Shown piece after piece: positions 1 through 9,034 of a DNA stretch of 64,000 nucleotides. The translations under genes and the position numbers were made by a program. The stretch comes from Desulfocapsaceae bacterium (lineage in GTDB: Bacteria; Desulfobacterota; Desulfobulbia; Desulfobulbales; Desulfocapsaceae), in contig JAUSAB010000048.1 of NCBI GenBank assembly GCA_030653035.1, positions 1 to 64,000 on the forward strand, in the 5' to 3' direction. Under the pieces are notes generated by a model. That model ran no database searches and was not told the DNA's origin. It saw only the letters and a program-made list of their open reading frames with translations. Positions within the stretch are counted from its first letter, which is position 1. Each line of letters opens with the position of its first letter.

Positions 1-118
1 CCAAGGCCGCGACAATCCATGTTCGATGCGCCATATTTGTCAAATGACCATACCAGGCAAAGGTCATAAAGACATTACTGCAACAAAGCAAAACCAGGGT
101 AACAATATAGGGATTCAT
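1..118 (-). CDS. DUF486 / DMT-family small membrane protein, 5' part only
   Basis: Reading leftwards from an ATG at 118 gives 39 codons before the window edge. The peptide opens MNPYIVTLVLLCCSNVFMTF and continues AWYGHLTN, the hallmark start of DUF486 (DMT-like) proteins, small inner-membrane proteins of about 110 residues with four predicted helices and no established substrate. Only the first helix and the conserved Trp-Tyr-Gly-His-Leu segment are visible. A purine-rich stretch (GAGGTG, then GGAAAAG) lies just upstream of the ATG. The remainder lies outside the window. Confidence 0.75.
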   Translation of the reverse strand, partial: MNPYIVTLVLLCCSNVFMTFAWYGHLTNMAHRTWIVAAL

Positions 119-269
119 CTTTTCCACACACCTCATCCATCCATCAATAATCATCAAACAAAAGCAACTAACGGTTATTTTGAACAATCAGGACTCATGT
201 TGAAGGGAACGATTTGATTTAAAAAAAGGCTCTAACGGCAAGATCTGTATCCACTCTTTCTGTGCCACT

Positions 270-1001
270 TCACTTCTCAATACTTTCAATGCCTGACGGG
301 TTCTGATGCCGATTTTCCGAAAAATCTCTTTTAGATAAAATCTGGGCCTGCCCCTGGTCAAGAATATCATTAATCCCATGAAACACAGCCCGTACATCTT
401 GCGAAATATCAGCCCCTGAACAGCGGCGCATCGTGTCTCCCTGACGATACGCGGAAATAACCGTATGGATCTCCTCCATCGGTTTTACCACCCGCCGTAA
501 AAGACTACGGATAAAAAGCAGGCCAACACTAAAAACACAGATCGCCATGAACACAACGCCCCAGACCCCGCCTTCACGAAATCGTCGGGCACGTTTAACC
601 GCCTCATTCATCGCCTCACGATTGATATCTGCAAGCTGGACAATGGCCGTTACCGTTTGCTTGCGCGCCGCCAGATCGCCTGCAAACACGGCAGGTGAAT
701 TGGCGGAAACAACCTTTAAGGCTGTCGACTCCCCTTCTTCCGTCACATTCTGTTCCGCCCGCTTCAATGCCGCCTTAAAACGGGTACGCTGCTCGTCATC
801 GGGGGCACTCTCGTTGCCGCCGACAAGGGATAGTGAGGCCAGCATCTCCTCACAGGCATGCAGGGATCGTTCATTCCGTTCAATAATACCAGCGATTGCC
901 GGCGCCATACGCATGAGAATCCCAATAGCACCAAGGGCCATCAGCAGATTCAGTCCAACCAGCAGCCAGGCTCCCAGCCGAACGGATTGTGCCAGCCGCA
1001 T
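270..1001 (-). CDS. membrane sensor-like protein with HAMP-type segment and no output domain
   Basis: 243 residues. A first membrane helix (about residues 9-31) is followed by roughly 110 mostly helical, charged residues expected outside the membrane, a second helix (about 143-166), and a HAMP-like segment beginning near VVKPMEEI (about 171-217). This is the front half of a chemoreceptor or histidine kinase, but the protein stops after the HAMP region with no kinase, GGDEF or MCP signalling domain. The start codon lies one base beyond the stop of the upstream trkA-like gene, so the two are co-transcribed. I infer a sensing or regulatory role for the K+ uptake system, or a relic of a longer receptor; no function is known to me. 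Confidence 0.6.
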   Translation of the reverse strand: MRLAQSVRLGAWLLVGLNLLMALGAIGILMRMAPAIAGIIERNERSLHACEEMLASLSLVGGNESAPDDEQRTRFKAALKRAEQNVTEEGESTALKVVSANSPAVFAGDLAARKQTVTAIVQLADINREAMNEAVKRARRFREGGVWGVVFMAICVFSVGLLFIRSLLRRVVKPMEEIHTVISAYRQGDTMRRCSGADISQDVRAVFHGINDILDQGQAQILSKRDFSENRHQNPSGIESIEK

Positions 1002-1002
1002 C

Positions 1003-1662
1003 TTAAAACTCCTCAGTCAGTTTAGGAATTGCCGACTCGTGGGAAACGATGACGAGATGATCACCTTCCTGGAGCGGGGAATTTGGTGAGGGCTGCAGAA
1101 TCCGGCCAGGAGAGCCCCGCCGGATCGCGACCACCATCACCCCAAATCGTTTGGGCAGGGCCAGTTCCATCAACGTCTTGCCGATCATCGTCGGCAGGAT
1201 AGAGATCTCGGTGAGATGCAGATCCTCTCCAAAAGGCATGTCGGCCACCACATGCCGATAGACCAAACGATTGGCAAAACGCTTGCCAAACTCCTGTTCC
1301 GGATTCACCACCTGATGCGCCCCCACCAGATGAAGAATACGCTGATGCATCGCATCGTTGGCACGGGCAATAACCAAAGGCGCGCCCATCTGCCGAAGCA
1401 GTGCCGTACAGATAATCGAGGCCTCTTTTGAATCATCACCGATGGCACATACCGCCACATCGCGCTGCCCTGGCTGGAGACGGGCCAGTTCTGCCTCATC
1501 GGTAGCATTCATGACCATGGCCTCGGTCACAAAAGACGATGCCTCCTCAACCAGATCTTTACGCCGGTCAACAGCCAGAACCTCAGCGCCTTTCTCTGAC
1601 AGGGCCTGGGCCAGAGACATACCAAACTGACCAAGTCCGACAATGAGTATTTGTTGAGCCAC
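1003..1662 (-). CDS. trkA: TrkA/KtrA-type K+ uptake regulatory subunit
   Basis: 219 residues with an N-terminal RCK Rossmann fold (GLGQFG at 9-14, acidic residue at the end of strand two) and a C-terminal TrkA-C domain (about 140-219). Length fits the short single-RCK KtrA class rather than the doubled E. coli TrkA. Such proteins form a cytoplasmic ring that binds ATP/ADP or NAD(H) and gates the TrkH/KtrB membrane subunit. The partner lies immediately upstream in the same direction. The two are separated by a perfect 29-bp-arm palindrome, then about 38 bases to this start. KtrA and TrkA cannot be separated by eye, so the symbol is a family label. Confidence 0.87.
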   Translation of the reverse strand: MAQQILIVGLGQFGMSLAQALSEKGAEVLAVDRRKDLVEEASSFVTEAMVMNATDEAELARLQPGQRDVAVCAIGDDSKEASIICTALLRQMGAPLVIARANDAMHQRILHLVGAHQVVNPEQEFGKRFANRLVYRHVVADMPFGEDLHLTEISILPTMIGKTLMELALPKRFGVMVVAIRRGSPGRILQPSPNSPLQEGDHLVIVSHESAIPKLTEEF

Positions 1663-1699
1663 AGTTGCACCCTCCTTTATAAACCTGCAAGGTAACTGA

Positions 1700-1761
1700 T
1701 CAGGTGGATAGGCTGAAGGCTGAAGGTTCTTAAACCTTCAGCCTTCAGCCTATCCACCTGA
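1700..1761. repeat. palindromic repeat copy 1 (GGCTGAAGG family), perfect 29-bp arms
   Basis: Positions 1700-1728 and 1733-1761 are perfect reverse complements separated by the 4-base loop CTTA. Each arm carries AGGTGGATAGG followed by two CTGAAGG units. The right edge lies 8 bases from the TAA stop of the trkH-like gene (1770-1772). Five related copies lie near 16.3, 26.0, 34.8, 53.3 and 57.4 kb. This is the youngest-looking copy because its arms have no mismatch. In RNA it would form a very stable hairpin between the two cistrons of the K+ operon. Confidence 0.9.
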
Positions 1762-1769
1762 GTTCTTCC

Positions 1770-3794
1770 TTACGTTAACGTTACTTTTGCATCCAGGCAA
1801 CGGGAAACAGACACCGACCGATCTTCGCTCAAAAGCATGAACAAGGTCATGGGTCCGATACGTCCGGCAAACATGGCAATCATCACGATAATTTTACCGA
1901 TACCATCAAGATGGTTGGTGGCGCCGACGGAAAGGCCAACCGTTCCCAGGGCTGACGTCACCTCGAACAGAAGTTCACGCGCCGGAATCTGTTGCGTCAT
2001 CTCCAGCATAAGGACAATAACGATCCAGACCAGGGCACCCGAACTGACAATGGTTACGGCACGATTAATCGTTCCCGGCGGGATCCGCCGATTCTGGACA
2101 ATGACCTCGGAACGCCCGGTGACACTGGCCCAGAAGGTCATAACCAGAAGGGCGATGGTTGTGGTTTTTACACCGCCGGCGGTGCCGCCGGGGCTACCGC
2201 CAATAAACATGAGGCAGATCATGATCAGGCAGGAAGGATTCATCACGTTGTTAATGTCAACGGAATTAAATCCGGCGGTACGGAGCGTGACCGATTGAAA
2301 CCAGGCGTTATGAATCTTGTCGCCCACAGTCAAATTTGACAAGGTACCGTTCCATTCAAAGGCAAGAAACATCAAGGCACCGCTGACAAGAAGAACAGCC
2401 GTTGTCACCAGGGCCAGACGCACACCGACGCCGACAGGTCGTCCCGCCAGCCATCGTGGAACCAGCAAGCTGGTTGCAGGCGCCATGCCCCCAAACACGA
2501 TCAACAGGGCCACTATGTGAAGAATAAATGGATTTTCCTGATACGGGATCAGATTATCACTCTGGAGGGCAAAACCGGCATTACAAAAGGCAGAAATGGC
2601 GGTAAACAGGCCACGCCACGCTGCCTGGCCCCAGTTATCACCAGTGAGACGAAAAAGTCCAGCCAACAGCAGCGCCCCCAGTCCCTCAGCCATAAACGTG
2701 AACCGGAGAATGGTAACCAGCGAAACCACCAGATCCTGATGATCCGTATCCGTCATCGAGGTCAAGAGACGCTCCTGATGCAGGCTTAATCGCCGCCCCA
2801 TGGCATGCATAGCCACAGTGGCAATGGACATGATACCAAGACCACCCAGTTGGATGAGCAGCAGAATCAAAACCTGACCGAATACAGTAAAATCATGGGG
2901 GGTATCAAGGACAATCAGACCGGTTACACAGACCGCGCTCACCGAGGTAAATGCGGCGTCCACCAAGGAGATGCCATCCCCGCGCGTTGCCCCGGGCAGC
3001 AGTAACAGAAGTGCTCCCAGACTGCACAAGGCAAGAAAAGTCGTGAGGAGAATCCGGGCCGGATGACTGAGCAGGATCTTCCACCAACGATCATCCCACT
3101 CCTGTGCCCGCGTTGAACCGGGCAGGACAAGGACTGTCAAGACCCCAAGAACAGGGGCCGTCACCCGTAGATAACCGCTCATAAAAGAAAAGATCACGGC
3201 AACAATCATACCCGCGCCCAGCATAGTCAAGACCAGGGCATGAACAGGTGAAAATCGTCGCCACAGCCAATGCATCACCAGGATCATCGTCACCACCACA
3301 GATGCCGTAAGTGACGCATTCACCAGAAAATGACTGCTCTTATCAAAAATCACCGCCGCCAGAACAAGTCCGGACAAAGTCATTGCCGACCAGCGCGCTC
3401 GTTGCAGACAACGATCCACAGGACGACTCGGCTTCTGCTCATCAACACAGAGCTGGAAATCAGCCAGGGCATACCCGGCACCGATAATCATCACCGCCCC
3501 CAACAACACCGTAATCGGGTCACTCTCAAAAAATGGAATAATCGTAACGGTACTTCCAGCCAAGGCCAACCCACCAAAGATCCGCCCTGCTTGCGGGCGG
3601 CGCAGGAGCAAAAAAGCGGCAGCCAAACAAGAGAAAACGGCAACACCTGCCGCCACCAACCGCCAGAGTGGCGGATTGGTGTTGCCGGTCATCATCATGG
3701 CGGCAAGCATAAAAGGGACAGGGGAAAGCGCCATCAACATGCCTTCGACCCCAACCTCCTGCAAGGATGCACGGGAAAGACGTTTTACTTCCAT
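1770..3794 (-). CDS. trkH: TrkH/KtrB-type K+ channel-like transporter with N-terminal extension
   Basis: 674 residues. The C-terminal about 450 residues carry the four pore-loop repeats of the SKT superfamily: SAVCVTGLIVL, SAFCNAGFAL, VTLRTAGFNS and SALGTVGLSV, giving the selectivity-filter glycines. TrkH/KtrB proteins are usually 440-490 residues; here about 200 extra residues at the N-terminus add roughly five or six predicted membrane helices before the canonical core. Start: ATG at 3794 (MEVKRLSRASLQ). It is the first gene of a minus-strand K+ uptake operon with the trkA-like subunit and a HAMP protein. Expected role: ion-gradient-coupled K+ uptake across the inner membrane. Confidence 0.87.
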   Translation of the reverse strand: MEVKRLSRASLQEVGVEGMLMALSPVPFMLAAMMMTGNTNPPLWRLVAAGVAVFSCLAAAFLLLRRPQAGRIFGGLALAGSTVTIIPFFESDPITVLLGAVMIIGAGYALADFQLCVDEQKPSRPVDRCLQRARWSAMTLSGLVLAAVIFDKSSHFLVNASLTASVVVTMILVMHWLWRRFSPVHALVLTMLGAGMIVAVIFSFMSGYLRVTAPVLGVLTVLVLPGSTRAQEWDDRWWKILLSHPARILLTTFLALCSLGALLLLLPGATRGDGISLVDAAFTSVSAVCVTGLIVLDTPHDFTVFGQVLILLLIQLGGLGIMSIATVAMHAMGRRLSLHQERLLTSMTDTDHQDLVVSLVTILRFTFMAEGLGALLLAGLFRLTGDNWGQAAWRGLFTAISAFCNAGFALQSDNLIPYQENPFILHIVALLIVFGGMAPATSLLVPRWLAGRPVGVGVRLALVTTAVLLVSGALMFLAFEWNGTLSNLTVGDKIHNAWFQSVTLRTAGFNSVDINNVMNPSCLIMICLMFIGGSPGGTAGGVKTTTIALLVMTFWASVTGRSEVIVQNRRIPPGTINRAVTIVSSGALVWIVIVLMLEMTQQIPARELLFEVTSALGTVGLSVGATNHLDGIGKIIVMIAMFAGRIGPMTLFMLLSEDRSVSVSRCLDAKVTLT

Positions 3795-3897
3795 AGGACG
3801 TTTATCTTCCTGCCGAAATCATGATGGAGGGATCTTTTCATTCTTTTCGCAAACGGTTATAATGAGACACACAGGACAAATTTGTAAAAATATTCTG

Positions 3898-4791
3898 CTA
3901 TTTTGCAATTTTGAGACCAAACATCCCCTGAATCGCCGCCGGCAGATCCGCAGGCAGGATAACGGTCTTGGCATTAGCGGAAGCTCCCAGATGCTGCAAG
4001 GTGGCAATATATTTTTCGCCCAGCAGATAGAGGGCTGGCAACTGCTCAGCCCCGATCCCTTGTTGCACAAGGGCCAAGGCATCTTTCGTGGCATTGGCCA
4101 GGACGATACGGGCTTCGGCCTCTCTTCTGGAGGCCTCAAGACTCCCCTCCGCCTCGAGAATGGCCTTCTGTTTTTGACCTTCTGCGGTCAAAATCGCGGC
4201 CTGTTTTTCTCCTTCGGCCTCGGTGATAGCCGCCCGTCGAATCCGCTCAGCCGCTGCCTGCCGCTCCATGGAGGCCTGCATGGTGGTCGAAGGTTTGATA
4301 TCCTGAATCTCGATACTCTTGACCGTCAGCCCCCAATCTTCAAGATCATTGGCAATGGCCTGAATCAATTTAATCTTGATCTGCTCCCGGGAGCTGAGGG
4401 CATCATCGAGATCCATCTGGCCGACAATGGCCCGCAGGTTCGTCATAATCAGGTTCCTGGTGGCATGTTCATAAAAATCAATGCCGAAAATGGCCTTGTG
4501 CGGGGTATGAATATTGATAAAGGCAATGGCATTGGTGATGATCACCGCATTGTCACGGGTGATAACCTCCTGGCTCGGAATATCCAGCGAGATGTCCTTT
4601 CTCGTTACCTTGGCAGCAATGGTATCAATATACGGAATAATGAGATTCAAACCCGGCGTCAGTGTTGCATGATATTTGCCAAGACGCATGATCACATACT
4701 CATAGCCTTGCGGCACAATCTTAACCCCGTTGACAATGGTCACAACCACCAAAACCAGAATAGCCACAATAATAATGAGACCCACGTTCAT
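3898..4791 (-). CDS. SPFH/Band 7 (stomatin, QmcA-like) membrane protein
   Basis: 297 residues. A single N-terminal membrane anchor (about 3-25) precedes a Band 7/SPFH domain (about 20-180) with the family motif GLNLIIPYID. An Ala/Glu-rich coiled coil (about 175-240) is full of RRAAITEAEGEKQAA-type repeats. Length and order match paraslipin/stomatin-like proteins rather than HflK or HflC. These oligomerise as membrane cages or microdomain scaffolds. The nfeD gene directly upstream on the same strand is the classic partner (slipin/NfeD pair), which supports the assignment. Exact physiological role is unsettled across bacteria. A 54-base inverted repeat sits between the two genes. Confidence 0.88.
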   Translation of the reverse strand: MNVGLIIIVAILVLVVVTIVNGVKIVPQGYEYVIMRLGKYHATLTPGLNLIIPYIDTIAAKVTRKDISLDIPSQEVITRDNAVIITNAIAFINIHTPHKAIFGIDFYEHATRNLIMTNLRAIVGQMDLDDALSSREQIKIKLIQAIANDLEDWGLTVKSIEIQDIKPSTTMQASMERQAAAERIRRAAITEAEGEKQAAILTAEGQKQKAILEAEGSLEASRREAEARIVLANATKDALALVQQGIGAEQLPALYLLGEKYIATLQHLGASANAKTVILPADLPAAIQGMFGLKIAK

Positions 4792-4816
4792 GTTTTATTC
4801 CTCCTGTCAAAAGTTT

Positions 4817-4870
4817 AGGAGCCGTTACGAAATAACATGGCCATTTATATTCATTTCGTTACGGCTCCTT
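4817..4870. repeat. inverted repeat between nfeD-like and SPFH genes (second palindrome family)
   Basis: The left arm (4817-4834, containing GGAGCCGTTACGAAAT) and the right arm (4853-4870, containing ATTTCGTTACGGCTCC) are near-perfect reverse complements with about one internal mismatch and an 18-base centre. The 16-mer GCCGTTACGAAATAAC recurs in reverse orientation near 36.34 kb, so this is not just a local terminator. It lies 26 bases upstream of the SPFH start codon and about 57 bases past the nfeD stop. Confidence 0.75.
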
Positions 4871-4926
4871 ATGCCGTTTCAATTAACCGATTGGCCTTGT
4901 TATTTTTTTACAACGGCTTAGCAATG

Positions 4927-5406
4927 CTAACGTACTTTTTCCACCTTAAGAATCCGGTCTTGGTCCCTGCCTTTTTGCTTTGAAGAAAGAATCGCTGTCA
5001 CCCGAACCCGATTACCTGTTTCTATTGGCTCATCAGCCAAATACATCCAGGCTTCATCGTCCAGCACCGGAATAGAAAAAACCACCCGCCCAATCTCCCC
5101 CGGAATCAGGGCCCGAGTGGCGGCGATCCCTGTCTGACCAATGGCCGCCTGTTCATCAACCAGCAGGGCCTTGATTTTTTTCCGTGGCACAAAAAAACGA
5201 AACCAGAAGAAAGTAAATCCAATACTGGACAAAGAGAACACCAGTAATTGCCACTTCAGCGAGATCTCAGGGAGTATGGCCAGCAACAGTCCCGTCACAA
5301 GAGCTCCCAAGCCAAACCAGAAAATGGTAAAGGACGGGACCACCAGTTCCATAAGAACCAGGATGATTCCCAGAACAATCCAATGCCACCAAAGGAGATT
5401 TTCCAT
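4927..5406 (-). CDS. NfeD-like short membrane protein
   Basis: 159 residues. Three closely spaced membrane helices (about 7-27, 29-47 and 50-72; the first includes WIVLGIILVLMELVVPSF) are followed by a soluble C-terminal domain (about 90-159) of the NfeD OB-fold type (IGQTGIAATRA ... PGEIGRVVF ... GNRVRVTAI). It lacks the N-terminal serine-protease domain of long NfeD proteins, so it is the short YbbK/YqiJ-like class encoded next to slipins. The start ATG (5406) has GGAGG just upstream in the minus direction. It is the first gene of the nfeD-SPFH pair and is divergent from cysC across about 265 bases. Confidence 0.85.
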   Translation of the reverse strand: MENLLWWHWIVLGIILVLMELVVPSFTIFWFGLGALVTGLLLAILPEISLKWQLLVFSLSSIGFTFFWFRFFVPRKKIKALLVDEQAAIGQTGIAATRALIPGEIGRVVFSIPVLDDEAWMYLADEPIETGNRVRVTAILSSKQKGRDQDRILKVEKVR

Positions 5407-5578
5407 CGGTCCTCCTTAATTTTTAGCGTCGTTCAAAAAAACAACTAGACCATTGAACTACCGGAATCGCCCGTCACCCTTCTCATCCATCCCCGAAGCA
5501 AGCGACACTGGACCAGGAAAACGAAGACTCCGGCCATGGTCTGCGAATGGAACGACTCTTTCGTATTAGCCTGATACA

Positions 5579-5607
5579 TTGACAACAGGCAGACAGTATC
5601 ATATGTT
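5579..5607 (+). promoter_or_regulatory. sigma70-type promoter for cysC
   Basis: TTGACA at 5579-5584, a 17-base spacer, then TATGTT at 5602-5607: a perfect -35 and a 4/6 -10 at optimal spacing. It lies about 65 bases upstream of the cysC start, with no other gene between. This is a consensus match only. Confidence 0.6.
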
Positions 5608-5671
5608 AATACTTTCTTTAAAGCAATTGCAACTCCCGGCGCAAACAAGTCTAAACAAGAGATTTTGATCA

Positions 5672-6289
5672 ATGACTGAAAATCAGAAAGATATAGTCTG
5701 GCATCATGCCACCGTCACCCGAACCCGTCGAGAAGCTCTGAATAAACACAAAGCGGTAAATCTCTGGTTCACAGGGCTATCCGGCTCCGGCAAATCCACC
5801 ATTGCCCATGCCGTGGAAGAACATCTCCACATGATGGGCTGCCGAACCTTTGTCTTTGATGGCGACAATGTCCGTCATGGCCTCTGCTCCGATTTGGGTT
5901 TTAGCATGGAAGACCGCAGCGAGAACATCCGTCGCATCGGTGAAATGGCAAACCTCTTCCTGCAGGCCGGAGTTATTGCCCTGACAGCCTTTATTTCTCC
6001 ACTGGAAAAGGATCGACAGAAAATACGAGACGTTGTTGGAGGAGACCACTTTCTGGAAATCTACTGCGCCTGCCCACTGGCAATCTGTGAGCAGCGAGAT
6101 GTCAAGGGGCTCTACAAAAAGGCCAGGGCTGGCTTGATTAAGAACTACACAGGCATCTCTTCGCCGTACGAAACTCCAGAATACCCGGATCTCCGTCTGG
6201 AGAGCGGTTCGGAATCTCTTGAAGAGTGCGTGGAAAAGGTGATCTCTCTCCTGAGAGACAAAGGGATCATTTCTTCGTTGACCCCCTGA
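5672..6289 (+). CDS. cysC: adenylyl-sulfate (APS) kinase
   Basis: 205 residues, the usual CysC length. The P-loop GLSGSGKST is at 35-43, followed by the APS-kinase signature FDGDNVRHGL, DLGFSMEDRSENIRRIGE, and the lid motif KGLYKKARAGLIKNYTGISS with SPYETPE downstream. All are diagnostic of the enzyme that phosphorylates APS to PAPS with ATP. No ATP sulfurylase or sulfotransferase gene is adjacent, so the pathway served (assimilation or sulfation) is not shown by context. The start is the first ATG of the frame after the TTGACA promoter; its ribosome-binding site is weak (AAGAGA). Confidence 0.93.
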   Translation: MTENQKDIVWHHATVTRTRREALNKHKAVNLWFTGLSGSGKSTIAHAVEEHLHMMGCRTFVFDGDNVRHGLCSDLGFSMEDRSENIRRIGEMANLFLQAGVIALTAFISPLEKDRQKIRDVVGGDHFLEIYCACPLAICEQRDVKGLYKKARAGLIKNYTGISSPYETPEYPDLRLESGSESLEECVEKVISLLRDKGIISSLTP

Positions 6290-6321
6290 GCCAGAGACAA
6301 AAGGGACATTTTAAGAGATGT

Positions 6322-6531
6322 TTAATACAAACGGGAATGGGTTTTTACAAAGGAAGACGTCTTCTTGTCATCAAGCATCTTGCGCAACTGCTGCAATTCC
6401 GCCTGGGCCTGGCGCAACTCCTCCCGCACGACTCCTGATTCATTCAAGGGCGCGGCCTCAAGGTGCGCTTCAAGGTGGCCAACATTCTGCTGGGCGCGAT
6501 ACAATTCAATAGCCAGTAACTTGATCGACAT
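6322..6531 (-). CDS. small predicted coiled-coil protein, 69 residues
   Basis: A 69-residue frame whose middle (REELRQAQAELQQLRKMLDD) is a clear heptad-like helix rich in Leu, Gln and Glu; the tail is basic. No family is recognised. It lies 75 bases downstream of and co-directional with the 50-residue gene at 6607-6759, and converges on cysC with a 32-base gap. No convincing Shine-Dalgarno sequence precedes the ATG. Amino-acid use looks like a real protein rather than an antisense shadow, but support is modest. Confidence 0.5.
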   Translation of the reverse strand: MSIKLLAIELYRAQQNVGHLEAHLEAAPLNESGVVREELRQAQAELQQLRKMLDDKKTSSFVKTHSRLY

Positions 6532-6606
6532 TATGGCGGATTTTACAAATCAAAAGATGTTTAAACAGGCTGTTTGGGAGAGAAGGGAGAAAAATGAAAC
6601 GTCCTA

Positions 6607-6759
6607 CTATTTCTTATTATTACTCGAATCATTCTGCCGCAGGGCAATGGTATTAAAAAATTCGCAATATTCCTGCACTAATTGTTTCCGATCAGCGGGG
6701 GACATTTTAAAGTAAAAAGGGCTCAGCATGAGGATTCCAATAGCTTCCTGACTTGTCAT
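6607..6759 (-). CDS. 50-residue conserved-looking small protein
   Basis: Reading leftwards from an ATG at 6759 with a strong AAGGAGG ribosome-binding site at optimal spacing gives MTSQEAIGILMLSPFYFKMS, then PADRKQLVQEYCEFFNTIAL and a polar tail, ending in TAG. The Phe-Tyr-Phe-Lys segment followed by a charged helix recalls tiny uncharacterised proteins I associate with deltaproteobacteria; that memory is not a search result. Function unknown. It is followed on the same strand by the 69-residue coiled-coil gene. Confidence 0.65.
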   Translation of the reverse strand: MTSQEAIGILMLSPFYFKMSPADRKQLVQEYCEFFNTIALRQNDSSNNKK

Positions 6760-6850
6760 GATCTTGCCCTCCTTTCTTTACAATGACACAAGCAAAAAAA
6801 TCATAGTATCCTTATCAATCCTTTCGGCTCATTGACAATTTTTCTTTATC

Positions 6851-6878
6851 AAAAAAAGAAAGTCTTGTAAAGACTTTC
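6851..6878 (-). terminator. rho-independent terminator downstream of yajC
   Basis: GAAAGTCTT (6858-6866) and AAGACTTTC (6870-6878) form a perfect 9-bp stem with a 3-base loop. On the minus strand the stem is followed by seven T (A-run at 6851-6857). It lies about 125 bases beyond the yajC stop and ends the tgt-yajC unit. Confidence 0.8.
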
Positions 6879-6920
6879 TAAACTTACCCTTGTATCCCCG
6901 TCATCAGACGTACAACAAAA

Positions 6921-6958
6921 TGACCCAAGGTTGAGCTTGGACATCAACCTTGGGGTCA
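6921..6958. repeat. inverted repeat 3' of yajC
   Basis: TGACCCAAGGTTGA (6921-6934) pairs with TCAACCTTGGGGTCA (6944-6958) with one bulged G and a 9-base loop. There is no T-run. It sits between the yajC stop and the T-tailed terminator and may protect the transcript 3' end. Confidence 0.6.
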
Positions 6959-7002
6959 GTTCGGCCTCTACAACCTGCAGAGCATTAGCAGCCGCCGATT
7001 CC

Positions 7003-7314
7003 TCAACCACCCGCCTTGACGACAGGGGCTGCTACATTTGCACTTTCTGGACTGGCAATGGCTGACCGGGAAACCTTGACACGGACATCCTGAGCAATCT
7101 CCAGAGTCACGATAGTATCCGTCAACCCAGTGATTGTGCCATGAAGACCGCCTTTAGTTATAACCTTGTTCCCAGTCTTCAGATCGCTTAAAAATTGCTG
7201 CTGCTGCTTGGCCTGCTTCTGTTGAGGCCTGATCAACAGAAAATAAAAAACCACAAAGATAAGAATAAGAGGGACGAAAGAAGCGATTGATCCCCCTGCT
7301 CCGGCTGTTGGCAT
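7003..7314 (-). CDS. yajC: YajC, Sec translocase accessory subunit
   Basis: The chosen ATG at 7314 (MPTAGAGGSIASF) has GGAGGAACCAGT directly before it, whereas a longer frame opening at 7362 has none. The product is 103 residues: one membrane helix (about 10-32, FVPLILIFVVFYFLLIRPQQ), then the hallmark RPQQKQAKQQQ and a C-terminal domain with GNKVITKGGLHGTITGL. YajC binds SecDF-SecYEG at the inner membrane. It follows tgt as in many bacteria, but a terminator comes next and secD/secF do not follow within the window. Confidence 0.94.
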   Translation of the reverse strand: MPTAGAGGSIASFVPLILIFVVFYFLLIRPQQKQAKQQQQFLSDLKTGNKVITKGGLHGTITGLTDTIVTLEIAQDVRVKVSRSAIASPESANVAAPVVKAGG

Positions 7315-7409
7315 ACTGGTTCCTCCAAAAAAATTATAATGTAAACGGCAAATAAACGACAACGATATCTTTCAGGGAAATTTCCCTCACATCAAGGCAA
7401 TGATGTTAA

Positions 7410-9034
<1,625 letters not shown>

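Noticed and set aside
1700-1761. Simple rho-independent terminator
   Set aside because: The hairpin has no T-run on either strand and recurs as a family at five other places; it is better called a repeat element.
3676-4818. 380-codon open frame antisense to the SPFH gene
   Set aside because: Fully covered by the SPFH gene and by the intergenic region before trkH; no motif.
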